Shown here: positions 55,786 through 64,000 of the stretch, piece after piece
Numbering within the stretch: position 1 is the first letter of the stretch
Layout of the letters: the number at the start of each line of letters is the position of its first letter
Assembly (NCBI GenBank): GCA_003282175.1
Contig: QBZX01000001.1
Span: 186,345 to 250,344, forward strand
Reading direction: 5' to 3'
Source of the DNA: Pelagibacteraceae bacterium AG-337-G06
GTDB taxonomy: Bacteria > Pseudomonadota > Alphaproteobacteria > Pelagibacterales > AG-422-B15
DNA: 64,000 nt
Program-made: the position numbers and the translations under genes
The notes under the pieces: generated by a model
Databases searched by the model: none
What the model saw: only the letters and a program-made list of their open reading frames with translations
What the model was told of the DNA's origin: nothing

Positions 55786-56969
55786 ACTAATGATTTTTTT
55801 ACGGGAAGAGTTAGTACAATTAAAAAGAGTAAGATCATTACAAATCCAAAAAATAAATAAAGAAACCCAAACTCACCACTTATTTGATAACTTCTAGAAA
55901 TTAAGATCAGGGCTATTGGCCCCACAGAGAATGATACAATGAATTTTATACCATAAACAAGACTTTGATATTTTTCTGGTGAGAACTTAGCCAGTAATAA
56001 ATTTTCTGCTGGAAGTATACTTGAATTAAAAGCAACAATCATGAGACTGATAACAATTAACCAATAATTTGAAAGACTAACAATGAATAAAAGAAGAGTA
56101 CCTTGCCCGATGATGCCAATAGCATAAATTACTTTCTCAGAATATTTATCTGTTAAAATACCACCTATGTAGTTCATTAAACCGCTTACAATATAAATGG
56201 CGGCTACAATATATCCAATCTCAGACGTTGAGAGGTTTAAGCTGTTTGACAGCCTGATATCAATTGCTTTAGGCAAACTTGTTTGAAGAATTTGATATAC
56301 AAAACTCAAACATGTAATACTTACAAGCATTATAATCGCAATTTTTAGCATTTGATTTTTTTCTGGATTATCTCGAAATTGTTCTGATTTAATATTAGTC
56401 AATGAAATTTTTCCTGATTTCAAATGATATGAGAGACATAAGCCTGTTAGTATAGAAATTATTCCAGGGAATATAAACGCAGCTTGCCAATTAATCTGAT
56501 CAATTAAAATACCAGCAAAAAAAGCTCCCAATCCAATTCCTACGCCTCCAAATATATTATTGAAACCAAGTGCACGTCCTGTTTCTTTTGATGTATTAAC
56601 TATCCATGATATTCCAGCAGGGTGATATATCGAGCAAAATAAGCCAAGCAAGGATAGACTAATAAAAAGAGATAATTTGTTTCCACTCAGACCACAAAGA
56701 ACCGAACTAATACCTAGACCTAAAAACATTACTGCAATCATTCCTGAACGGCTCCATCGATCACTAATCCATCCAGCTGGTAAAGATCCTATGCCAACAA
56801 GAAGAGACCCAAGAAACCACAGATTCAAAAGCTCGTCATATGAAAATTTCCACTCATCTTCAATCGCAAGAACAATTACAAAGTAAAATGCAGCAAACAT
56901 GTGCATCAATAGATGGCCAAGCGCAGCATAAATAACAGTTAATTTTCTGCTGTTTTCAGTGATAATCAT
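55770..56969 (-). CDS. MFS transporter
   Basis: A 399-residue inner-membrane protein with about 12 hydrophobic segments. The MFS loop 2-3 motif appears as GWISDRWSRSGMI (about residues 62-74), with a counterpart GGILTDKYSEKVIYAIG in the second half. Export or uptake substrate is not evident; the pattern resembles the fosmidomycin-resistance/YajR-like or general sugar/drug antiporter groups. The stop codon and last five codons lie within tRNA-His on the other strand. Upstream (56970-57183) I see no further gene; it holds the divergent promoters of this gene and hisS. Confidence 0.85.
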   Translation of the reverse strand: MIITENSRKLTVIYAALGHLLMHMFAAFYFVIVLAIEDEWKFSYDELLNLWFLGSLLVGIGSLPAGWISDRWSRSGMIAVMFLGLGISSVLCGLSGNKLSLFISLSLLGLFCSIYHPAGISWIVNTSKETGRALGFNNIFGGVGIGLGAFFAGILIDQINWQAAFIFPGIISILTGLCLSYHLKSGKISLTNIKSEQFRDNPEKNQMLKIAIIMLVSITCLSFVYQILQTSLPKAIDIRLSNSLNLSTSEIGYIVAAIYIVSGLMNYIGGILTDKYSEKVIYAIGIIGQGTLLLFIVSLSNYWLIVISLMIVAFNSSILPAENLLLAKFSPEKYQSLVYGIKFIVSFSVGPIALILISRSYQISGEFGFLYLFFGFVMILLFLIVLTLPVKKSLVGTAG

Positions 56970-57183
56970 TTAATAAAAATAGAGTATTTCGGCTTCACTT
57001 AATAATAAAAATTATAAAAATTTGACTTTTTTGAATAAATAAGGCATTTCACTGTTCATGATTGTTTTTACACATCATCATATTCATATCTAAGTTTGCT
57101 GAACAAAAAGCGTCAGCGGACAACAACCCCTTTTTATATTAAATAAACTAACTTTGTAGTATCGTACTAACGATAGGAATTGT

Positions 57184-58575
57184 ATGACTAAGAATAACAA
57201 TAAACCCAAGGCCATTTTACCTAGAGGGTTTAAAGACAATGAGCAACAACTCTTGACTCTCAGAAAAATAGTTACTGAGGTAATAGAGGAAGAGTGTCAA
57301 AAATTTGGATTTGTTGAATTAGAAACCTCATCCATTGAATACACTGATAGTCTGGGCAAGTTTTTGCCTGATATAGATCGACCAAGTGGAGGTGTTTTTT
57401 CGTTACAAGATGAAGATGGTCAATGGCTATCATTACGATATGACCTTACAGCTCCTTTAGCACGATATGTTGCACAGAATTATCAAAATTTAGTAAAGCC
57501 ATTTAAAAGATATCAATCAGGAATAGTATGGAGAAATGAAAAGCCAGGGCCAGGAAGATTCAGAGAATTCTTGCAATTTGATGCAGATGTTATCGGAATT
57601 CAGTCAAATCTAATCGATGCTGAATTATGCGTTATGGTTGTAAATATTTTGAGAAGGCTGGGTTTAAATGATTCTCAATTTAAAATTAAATATTCAAATA
57701 GAAAAATTTGGACAAGTCTTTTTGAGAAAATAAATGCTTCGAAAGAAGTTGAATCAAAAATTCTTAGAGCAGTAGATAAAAAAGATCGTCTAGGTGATGA
57801 AGGTGTTAAAGAGTTATTATGTGAGGGTAGAAAAGATAAATCTGGTGATTTTATGGAAGGCGTAGGTCTTGATAATGAACAAGCATCAATGATTTTAGAC
57901 TTTATGAATGACCAGAAGCAAACGAGCGATGATATTGATGAGTTTAACTCTTATCTAGGGAATTTTGCAGATTATCCAATTTCATTTGATCCATCCATTG
58001 TAAGAGGATTGGATTACTATACAGGTATGATTTTTGAAGCTGAATTATTAATTGATGTAAAAAATACAAAAGGTGAAACTATAGTTTTTGGATCAGTGGC
58101 TGGAGGAGGAAGATATGACAAACTGATATCAAGATTTGGGAAAGAGGACGTTCCCGCTACTGGAATTTCTGTTGGTGTTGACAGGCTTATTGTGGCTCTA
58201 GAGCAGTTGGATCTCATTAAAGCCAAATCGAGACCTTTAGTAATTGTAGCAAATTTAGGAGACAATAATTTATCCGAGTATATTCGAATGGCATCTGAAA
58301 TTAGAGATGCAGGGATGGCCTGCGAGATTTCTTTTGGCTCAAAAAACTTAGCTAAGCAACTTAAATATTGCGATCGCAAGCAAGCTGATGCAGTTGTAAT
58401 TGCAGGTGATGATGAAATTAAAAACAATAAAATATCACTTAAAGATTTAAAAAAGGGAAGTGAGATTTCAAAAAATATAACTGGACGTAAAGAATGGAAA
58501 GAAACTAAAGCAGGTCAAAAAGAAATAATTAGAGAGGATTTAGTAAGCACTCTAAAGGAAATACTAAAAATTTGA
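57184..58575 (+). CDS. hisS: Histidyl-tRNA synthetase, alphaproteobacterial type
   Basis: A 463-residue class II synthetase. Motif 1 region LPRGFKDNEQQ; RYDLTAPLARYVA; motif 2 RNEKPGPGRFREFLQFDAD, which differs from the E. coli form (HERPQKGR-type) and matches the divergent HisRS group of Alphaproteobacteria; histidine-site VRGLDYYTGMIFE; motif 3 ATGISVGVDRLI; C-terminal anticodon domain from about residue 355. AGGA precedes the ATG. It fits the unusual tRNA-His encoded 1.4 kb upstream. It starts a hisS-hisZ-hisG run. Confidence 0.95.
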   Translation: MTKNNNKPKAILPRGFKDNEQQLLTLRKIVTEVIEEECQKFGFVELETSSIEYTDSLGKFLPDIDRPSGGVFSLQDEDGQWLSLRYDLTAPLARYVAQNYQNLVKPFKRYQSGIVWRNEKPGPGRFREFLQFDADVIGIQSNLIDAELCVMVVNILRRLGLNDSQFKIKYSNRKIWTSLFEKINASKEVESKILRAVDKKDRLGDEGVKELLCEGRKDKSGDFMEGVGLDNEQASMILDFMNDQKQTSDDIDEFNSYLGNFADYPISFDPSIVRGLDYYTGMIFEAELLIDVKNTKGETIVFGSVAGGGRYDKLISRFGKEDVPATGISVGVDRLIVALEQLDLIKAKSRPLVIVANLGDNNLSEYIRMASEIRDAGMACEISFGSKNLAKQLKYCDRKQADAVVIAGDDEIKNNKISLKDLKKGSEISKNITGRKEWKETKAGQKEIIREDLVSTLKEILKI

Positions 58576-58578
58576 TCT

Positions 58579-59705
58579 ATGTCACTACAGGAATTAAATA
58601 TTAGATTAAAAGATTATTTTATTGATTTAGGATTTCAATATGTAGAGCTTCCTTTAGTTCATGACTCTGACATTTTTTATGAAACATCGGGAGAAGAAAT
58701 CAGAAGTCAGATGTATTCTTTTATAGATGGTTCAGGCAAGGAAAAATGTCTGAGACCAGATATGACGATCCCTACGTGTCAAAGTTTTATTAAAAGTAAT
58801 GATAAAAAAATGAAGCTAATTTATGCTATACTGGACCAGTATTTAGGTCAATCAATAGAAAAAATGACGCATCAATTGAATTAAACCAATCAGGGGTTGA
58901 AATTATTTTTACAGAAAAAAAGCTAAAAAATATTTATGAAAAAGATATTTATACGCTTAAAACGGCAGTCAAAATTCTAGAAAAATTAAATATTAACGAG
59001 TACCAAATTAAAATAGGCAGTCTAAACCTCTTTAATAGTTTTATAAGTTATTTAGATTTACCGATCAGGTGGAAACAAAGAATTGTCAGGCATTTTTTTA
59101 GAAGAGCATATTTTGATAGTTTGTTAAATCGATTAGGGCAAGGTGTCGGTTATGACGAATTGAAAAAAGATGAAATTATCAATGAAAGACTAGGTTTGAA
59201 TGTCAATTCAAGTGCAAACTTGGTTGATCTAATTAATTCCAATAGCAATTCTGGTTCAGGCTCAAGGACAGTTGAAGAAATCGTCAGCCGATTTCAGGAG
59301 AAAAGTGAAAATATCGTCTCTGAGAGCAATGGAAAACAAATGGTAAATCTGATTAAGAGTTTTTTAGGTTTGAACGCTTCTCTTGATACTTTTCCGAATA
59401 TTTTAAGAGAGTTTGTAAGTGATCAAAAGCTTGATTTTTTTAAAAAAGAGATTGATGGCATGGAAGAATTCAAGAACGCTGTTTCATCTGAAATGGACAT
59501 ATCTAAATTTAATTTCAACAATGACTTTGGACATTCAATTGAATTTTATGATGGCGTCATGTTCGAAATCTATGATCAATCAGGCAATATCAAGTTAATA
59601 ACTGGTGGAAGATACGATAAGTTACTTAATATTTTAGGGTCCAGAAACAACCTGTCAGCTATAGGGTTTGCAACAAATAATAATAACCTAAGTAAAATTT
59701 TATAA
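58579..59705 (+). pseudogene. hisZ: hisZ, ATP phosphoribosyltransferase regulatory subunit, with -1 frameshift in an A7 run
   Basis: The gene reads MSLQELNIRLKDYF... to residue 75 in one frame, then hits a run of seven A (58804-58810). The annotated frame continues only to a stop at 58884. One base back, from 58809, the frame gives NEANLCYTGPVFRS, the standard HisZ motif, and stays open without a stop to 59705. A run of eight A would restore a 375-residue HisZ, close to the family size. HisZ is a HisRS-like protein without tRNA ligase activity that forms a complex with short-form HisG, which follows 2 bp later. The shift may be a sequencing or assembly error, a real mutation, or rescued by slippage on the A run. 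Confidence 0.9.
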
Positions 59706-59707
59706 TC

Positions 59708-60409
59708 ATGAAATTCGAAAATAAATTAAGAATAGGACTACCTAGCAAAGGCAGGTTAAGAAAAGACATGGAGAAACTTTTTCTAGGTAAAAATATTACT
59801 TTTGAAAATCTTGTAAATGATAGAGATTATATTGGTGCAATAAAAGGACTAAAAGATACAGTTCTATATTTTTTAAGCGCTAAGGAAATTACCAATAGAC
59901 TTGATGAGGGATCAATCCATGTAGGCTTAACCGGTGATGATCTGATACAAGAAAAAATTTTAAATTTTAATTCAAAAATAACAAAGGATCTGGAGTTAGA
60001 TTTTGGAAAAGCAGATTTGGTTGTTGCTGTACCAGATATCTGGATTGATGTAATGACGATGGCTGATTTGGAAGAAGTGAGCAATAATCACAGAGATAAA
60101 TATTCAAAAAGGTTACGTGTAGCAACTAAATATAAGAACTTAACAAATAATTTCTTTTCTAAATGTGGAGTTGTTGATTATAGAACTGTTGAAAGTGACG
60201 GCTCTACTGAAAGCGCGCCTTTCAATGGTTTTTCTGAAATCATCACTGATATAACATCAACAGGTGAAACACTAAGGGCTAACAATTTAAGAGTTCTTGA
60301 TGATGGCATAATCCTGAAATCATCAGCAAATTTCTTCTCTTCAAAAGTTGCGGAGTGGGATAAAGAAATAGAAAATAATTATAAAAATTTTATCACTAAA
60401 TTTGAATAA
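59708..60409 (+). CDS. hisG: ATP phosphoribosyltransferase HisG, short form
   Basis: A 233-residue catalytic subunit for the first step of histidine synthesis. It lacks the C-terminal regulatory domain of long HisG and therefore depends on HisZ. Visible: LRIGLPSKGRLRKD at the start, the domain II phrase RVATKYKNLTNNFF, and the PRPP-binding loop VESDGSTESAP followed by ADIITDITSTGETL-like DIITDITSTGETLRANNL (here EIITDITSTG). It ends the hisS-hisZ-hisG run and is followed by a bidirectional terminator. Confidence 0.95.
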   Translation: MKFENKLRIGLPSKGRLRKDMEKLFLGKNITFENLVNDRDYIGAIKGLKDTVLYFLSAKEITNRLDEGSIHVGLTGDDLIQEKILNFNSKITKDLELDFGKADLVVAVPDIWIDVMTMADLEEVSNNHRDKYSKRLRVATKYKNLTNNFFSKCGVVDYRTVESDGSTESAPFNGFSEIITDITSTGETLRANNLRVLDDGIILKSSANFFSSKVAEWDKEIENNYKNFITKFE

Positions 60410-60437
60410 AAAAAACCCGGCGAGGCCGGGTTTTTTT
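60408..60437. terminator. Bidirectional intrinsic terminator between hisG and groEL
   Basis: A 6-bp G+C stem (CCCGGC 60416-60421 with GCCGGG 60425-60430) and 3-nt loop, flanked by A8 on the left and T7 on the right, so it works as a terminator for both convergent genes. Confidence 0.95.
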
Positions 60438-60458
60438 AGAGTTTATAGTTAATGATTA

Positions 60459-62111
<1,653 letters not shown>

Positions 62112-62132
62112 TTATTCTCCTTGATTTAAGAT

Positions 62133-62453
62133 TTATTTCTTCTTTTTTGATTTTGATTTTGATTTCTTTTCAATTACACCCATGATGTCAGACTCTTTCA
62201 TGATGCATAGTTCTTCTCCGTCAACTTTGACCTCGGTGCCAGACCATTTTCCAAATAAGACAATATCTCCAGCTTTTAAATCTAATGGTGTGACTTTTCC
62301 ATCTTCAGATTTTGTTCCTGACCCGACAGCAACTATCTGTCCTTCTTGCGGTTTTTCTTGAGCTGTGTCAGGAATGATAATCCCCCCAGCAGTTTTTTCT
62401 TCAGTATCTAATCTCCTTACGAGAACACGATCATGTAAAGGTCGAAAATCCAT
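62133..62453 (-). CDS. groS: Co-chaperonin GroES with lysine-rich C-terminal tail
   Basis: A 106-residue co-chaperonin. It begins [27 protein letters not shown], including the mobile loop that contacts GroEL, and continues with [10 protein letters not shown] and [20 protein letters not shown]. Usual GroES ends about residue 95; here a tail of about ten residues of only Lys and Ser ([11 protein letters not shown]) is added. AGGAGA precedes the ATG. First gene of groES-groEL. Confidence 0.97.
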   Translation of the reverse strand: MDFRPLHDRVLVRRLDTEEKTAGGIIIPDTAQEKPQEGQIVAVGSGTKSEDGKVTPLDLKAGDIVLFGKWSGTEVKVDGEELCIMKESDIMGVIEKKSKSKSKKKK

Positions 62454-62499
62454 TTTTTAATCTCCTAAATATTTAAAGTCTATTGCTTAATTACCTAGG

Positions 62500-62528
62500 C
62501 ATATAGTGATCCCGTGCGTATGTGTCAA
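62500..62528 (-). promoter_or_regulatory. Candidate promoter of groES-groEL
   Basis: On the minus strand: TTGACA (62528-62523), exactly 17 nt, TATATG (62505-62500), about 47 bp before the groES ATG. The -35 is a perfect sigma-70 hexamer, preceded by C (CTTGACA), which also fits alphaproteobacterial heat-shock sigma (RpoH) promoters. No CIRCE repeat is present. Confidence 0.6.
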
Positions 62529-62592
62529 GAGGGTCCTCAAAAACGAATAATTATAAAAGATGATGAAAAATGCTTATTTTACAACATTTTTA

Positions 62593-63363
62593 CTACTGTT
62601 CAGACTCTCCACCGTCTATAACTATATTTTGTCCAGTCATAAACGAGCCTGCCTCAGAGGCAAGATAGACAGCGGCTCCTGCGATTTCATCAGGCATGCC
62701 AATTCTTTTGAGCGCTGATTTCGCTGTTGTTACCCTCAAAATGTCTTCATTTTCCCAAAGTGCACGTGCAAAATCAGTCTTGATTAGCCCTGGAGAAATA
62801 CAATTTGCTCTAATATTATTTCTGCCATATTCCACAGAAATATTCCTTGCTAACTGAGAGTCAGCGGCCTTGCTAATAGCATAAGCGCCTAGCATGCTGC
62901 TTCCATGCAGACCTGCTATTGATGAAATTATAATAATAGAACCACTTTTTATTTTTACCATATCGGGCAATATTTCGTTACATAGCCAAAAATTACTCTG
63001 TACATTTGATTTCATTATTTTTTCAAATGCTTCATCTGGTATGTTGTTAGATGGCCCAAAATATGGATTTATAGCCGCGTTGCATACTAAAGTCGTTATA
63101 CTTCCACAAAACTCCTTTGATTTAACATACAAGTTTTTTAATTGTTCTTTGTCAGAAATATTACATGATATTGCTGTAGCGGTATCCTTACCAAACGTAC
63201 TATTAATTTCTTCAGCAACGTTCTCGCATGCATCAATTTTGCGACTTGTTATTATTACTTTGGCGCCATGCTCCGCCATTCGATATGCAATAGCCTTACC
63301 AATGCCACGTGAAGATCCAGTGATAATTGCATTTTTATCTTTTAAATCAAAAAGTGATGTCAT
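62593..63363 (-). CDS. Short-chain dehydrogenase/reductase (SDR)
   Basis: A 256-residue classical SDR. The dinucleotide-binding motif is TGSSRGIGKA (residues 14-23), the NAG-type motif is CNAAINPYF, the catalytic Ser lies in SIIIISSIAGLHG, and the active pair is YAISKAA (Tyr and Lys about residues 157 and 161). The C-terminal phrase YLASEAGSFMTGQNIVIDGG is standard. It oxidises or reduces an alcohol/ketone with NAD(P); the substrate is not evident, and no operon partner is seen. Confidence 0.9.
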   Translation of the reverse strand: MTSLFDLKDKNAIITGSSRGIGKAIAYRMAEHGAKVIITSRKIDACENVAEEINSTFGKDTATAISCNISDKEQLKNLYVKSKEFCGSITTLVCNAAINPYFGPSNNIPDEAFEKIMKSNVQSNFWLCNEILPDMVKIKSGSIIIISSIAGLHGSSMLGAYAISKAADSQLARNISVEYGRNNIRANCISPGLIKTDFARALWENEDILRVTTAKSALKRIGMPDEIAGAAVYLASEAGSFMTGQNIVIDGGESEQ

Positions 63364-63424
63364 TTAATTACGAACTGATTTAAAAAAAAGATTATAAGTT
63401 AATAAAATAATTTCAATATAAAAT

Positions 63425-64000
63425 ATGAATATTAATAAAATTAATAGTGTTGAGAGTTATTCACTATCCTATAAAGCAATTTTATGTGATCTCTGGGGAG
63501 TAATTCATAATGGTGTTGAAATTTATGCTGGCGCTCTCACTTATCTTGAACGCATGAAGGAGCATGGAATTGATGTTTATTTGATTTCTAATGCCCCGCG
63601 TCCTAATTATGTTGTTCAGGAGGGTTTGACAAATAAACTTGGACTTAATCCCGATCTTTATAAACATATTTATACCTCTGGAGATATAGGAACGAAGTTT
63701 GTTAATAAAAAAATTCATGGTGAAAGTTATTTTCATCTAGGCCCAACTAAAGACTATGATCTATTAGAAAATATAAATATTAGTAAGGTAGATAGTATTA
63801 ATGAGGCAGATTTCATTTTAACAACAGGACTTTACGATGACAGTTTTGAAACTCCTAAAGATTATAATGATTTATTTAATGACTTCATGGAGAAAGAAAA
63901 ACCTATTGTATGTGTAAATCCTGATGAAATTGTTTATCGAGGAGTAAACTCTATTTTTTGTGCTGGAGCTTTAGGCAAATATTATGAAAAACTTGGTGGT
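63425..64000 (+). CDS. HAD-IIA family hydrolase, TIGR01459 type (partial, runs off the window)
   Basis: The frame starting at the ATG at 63425 is open to the right edge (192 codons). The N-terminus SYKAILCDLWGVIHNGVEIY holds the HAD motif I, with the nucleophile Asp in CDLWGV, and YLISNAPRPNYVV is motif II with Ser. This wording (DLWGV-HNG, SNAPRP) matches the TIGR01459 subgroup of HAD-IIA phosphatases common in Alphaproteobacteria, related to NagD. It probably removes phosphate from a sugar phosphate or nucleotide. It diverges from the SDR gene. Confidence 0.9.
   Translation, partial: MNINKINSVESYSLSYKAILCDLWGVIHNGVEIYAGALTYLERMKEHGIDVYLISNAPRPNYVVQEGLTNKLGLNPDLYKHIYTSGDIGTKFVNKKIHGESYFHLGPTKDYDLLENINISKVDSINEADFILTTGLYDDSFETPKDYNDLFNDFMEKEKPIVCVNPDEIVYRGVNSIFCAGALGKYYEKLGG

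Noticed and set aside
56970..57183. Small RNA or extra gene in the 214-bp gap before hisS
   Set aside because: No open frame of note, no stable hairpin with T run; consistent with divergent promoters only.
58579..59705. Two separate genes (58579-58884 and 59121-59705)
   Set aside because: The second frame is open from 58809 and joins the first at the A7 run with a continuous HisZ sequence, so this is one frameshifted gene.
62454..62592. CIRCE (HrcA operator) upstream of groES
   Set aside because: I looked for TTAGCACTC-N9-GAGTGCTAA and found nothing like it; only a TTGACA-17-TATATG promoter is visible.

Overview
The window is AT-rich, densely packed bacterial DNA. No gene-free stretch exceeds about 215 bp, and several neighbouring genes overlap by 1-16 bp. 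The organism is most likely a streamlined, probably marine, alphaproteobacterium. This rests on a tRNA-His with A73 and a G1-U72 pair, the alphaproteobacterial type of HisRS, a short-form HisG with HisZ, the murA-DUF2948-hisD-infA-maf neighbourhood and a TIGR01459-type HAD hydrolase. The species cannot be named from the sequence.

Layout. 1-1338: end of a glutathione S-transferase-like gene and a kappa-GST/DsbA-like isomerase. 1374-5923 (minus): polyamine-type ABC transporter (ATPase, binding protein, two permeases). 6021-9486: aldehyde dehydrogenase, a hydroxylase-like protein and a type III glutamine synthetase-like enzyme, possibly amine or polyamine nitrogen metabolism. 9580-24960: the most unusual region. 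It holds a double winged-helix protein, a TolC-like lipoprotein with added Ig-like and SPOR modules, a 2390-residue surface protein (LEPR-XLL start, DUF4347, 12 VCBS repeats), two HlyD-like adaptors and a PqqD-M50-HlyD fusion. I read it as a self-contained export locus without its own ABC ATPase.

24957-29778 (minus): urease operon ureDABCEFG. 29980-35957 (plus): divergent urea ABC transporter urtABCDE. Together they import urea and hydrolyse it to ammonia and CO2. 35949-46956: S9 oligopeptidase, an odd tRNA-Thr-like gene, NTF2-like protein, gamma-glutamyltransferase, a nuclease, TypA, a YadGH-like ABC exporter, beta-carbonic anhydrase and a DUF3604 protein. 47002-50489: catabolic trio of Rieske oxygenase, M20 amidohydrolase and creatinase/ectoine-hydrolase-like M24 protein.

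50589-60409: housekeeping block with two small charged proteins, dcd, murA, DUF2948, hisD, infA, maf, a hypothetical gene, tRNA-Phe, tRNA-His, an MFS transporter (minus strand) and hisS-hisZ-hisG. hisZ is frameshifted at a run of seven A. 60459-64000: groES-groEL, an SDR dehydrogenase and the start of a HAD-IIA hydrolase.

Main points for a second look: the candidate export locus with its shared CCCA-N3-TGGG palindromes, a His/Cys pair in the DUF4347 domain that looks like clan CD peptidases, the tRNA-Thr-like gene with a rewritten elbow, the poly-A frameshift in hisZ, and the tRNA-His/HisRS pair.
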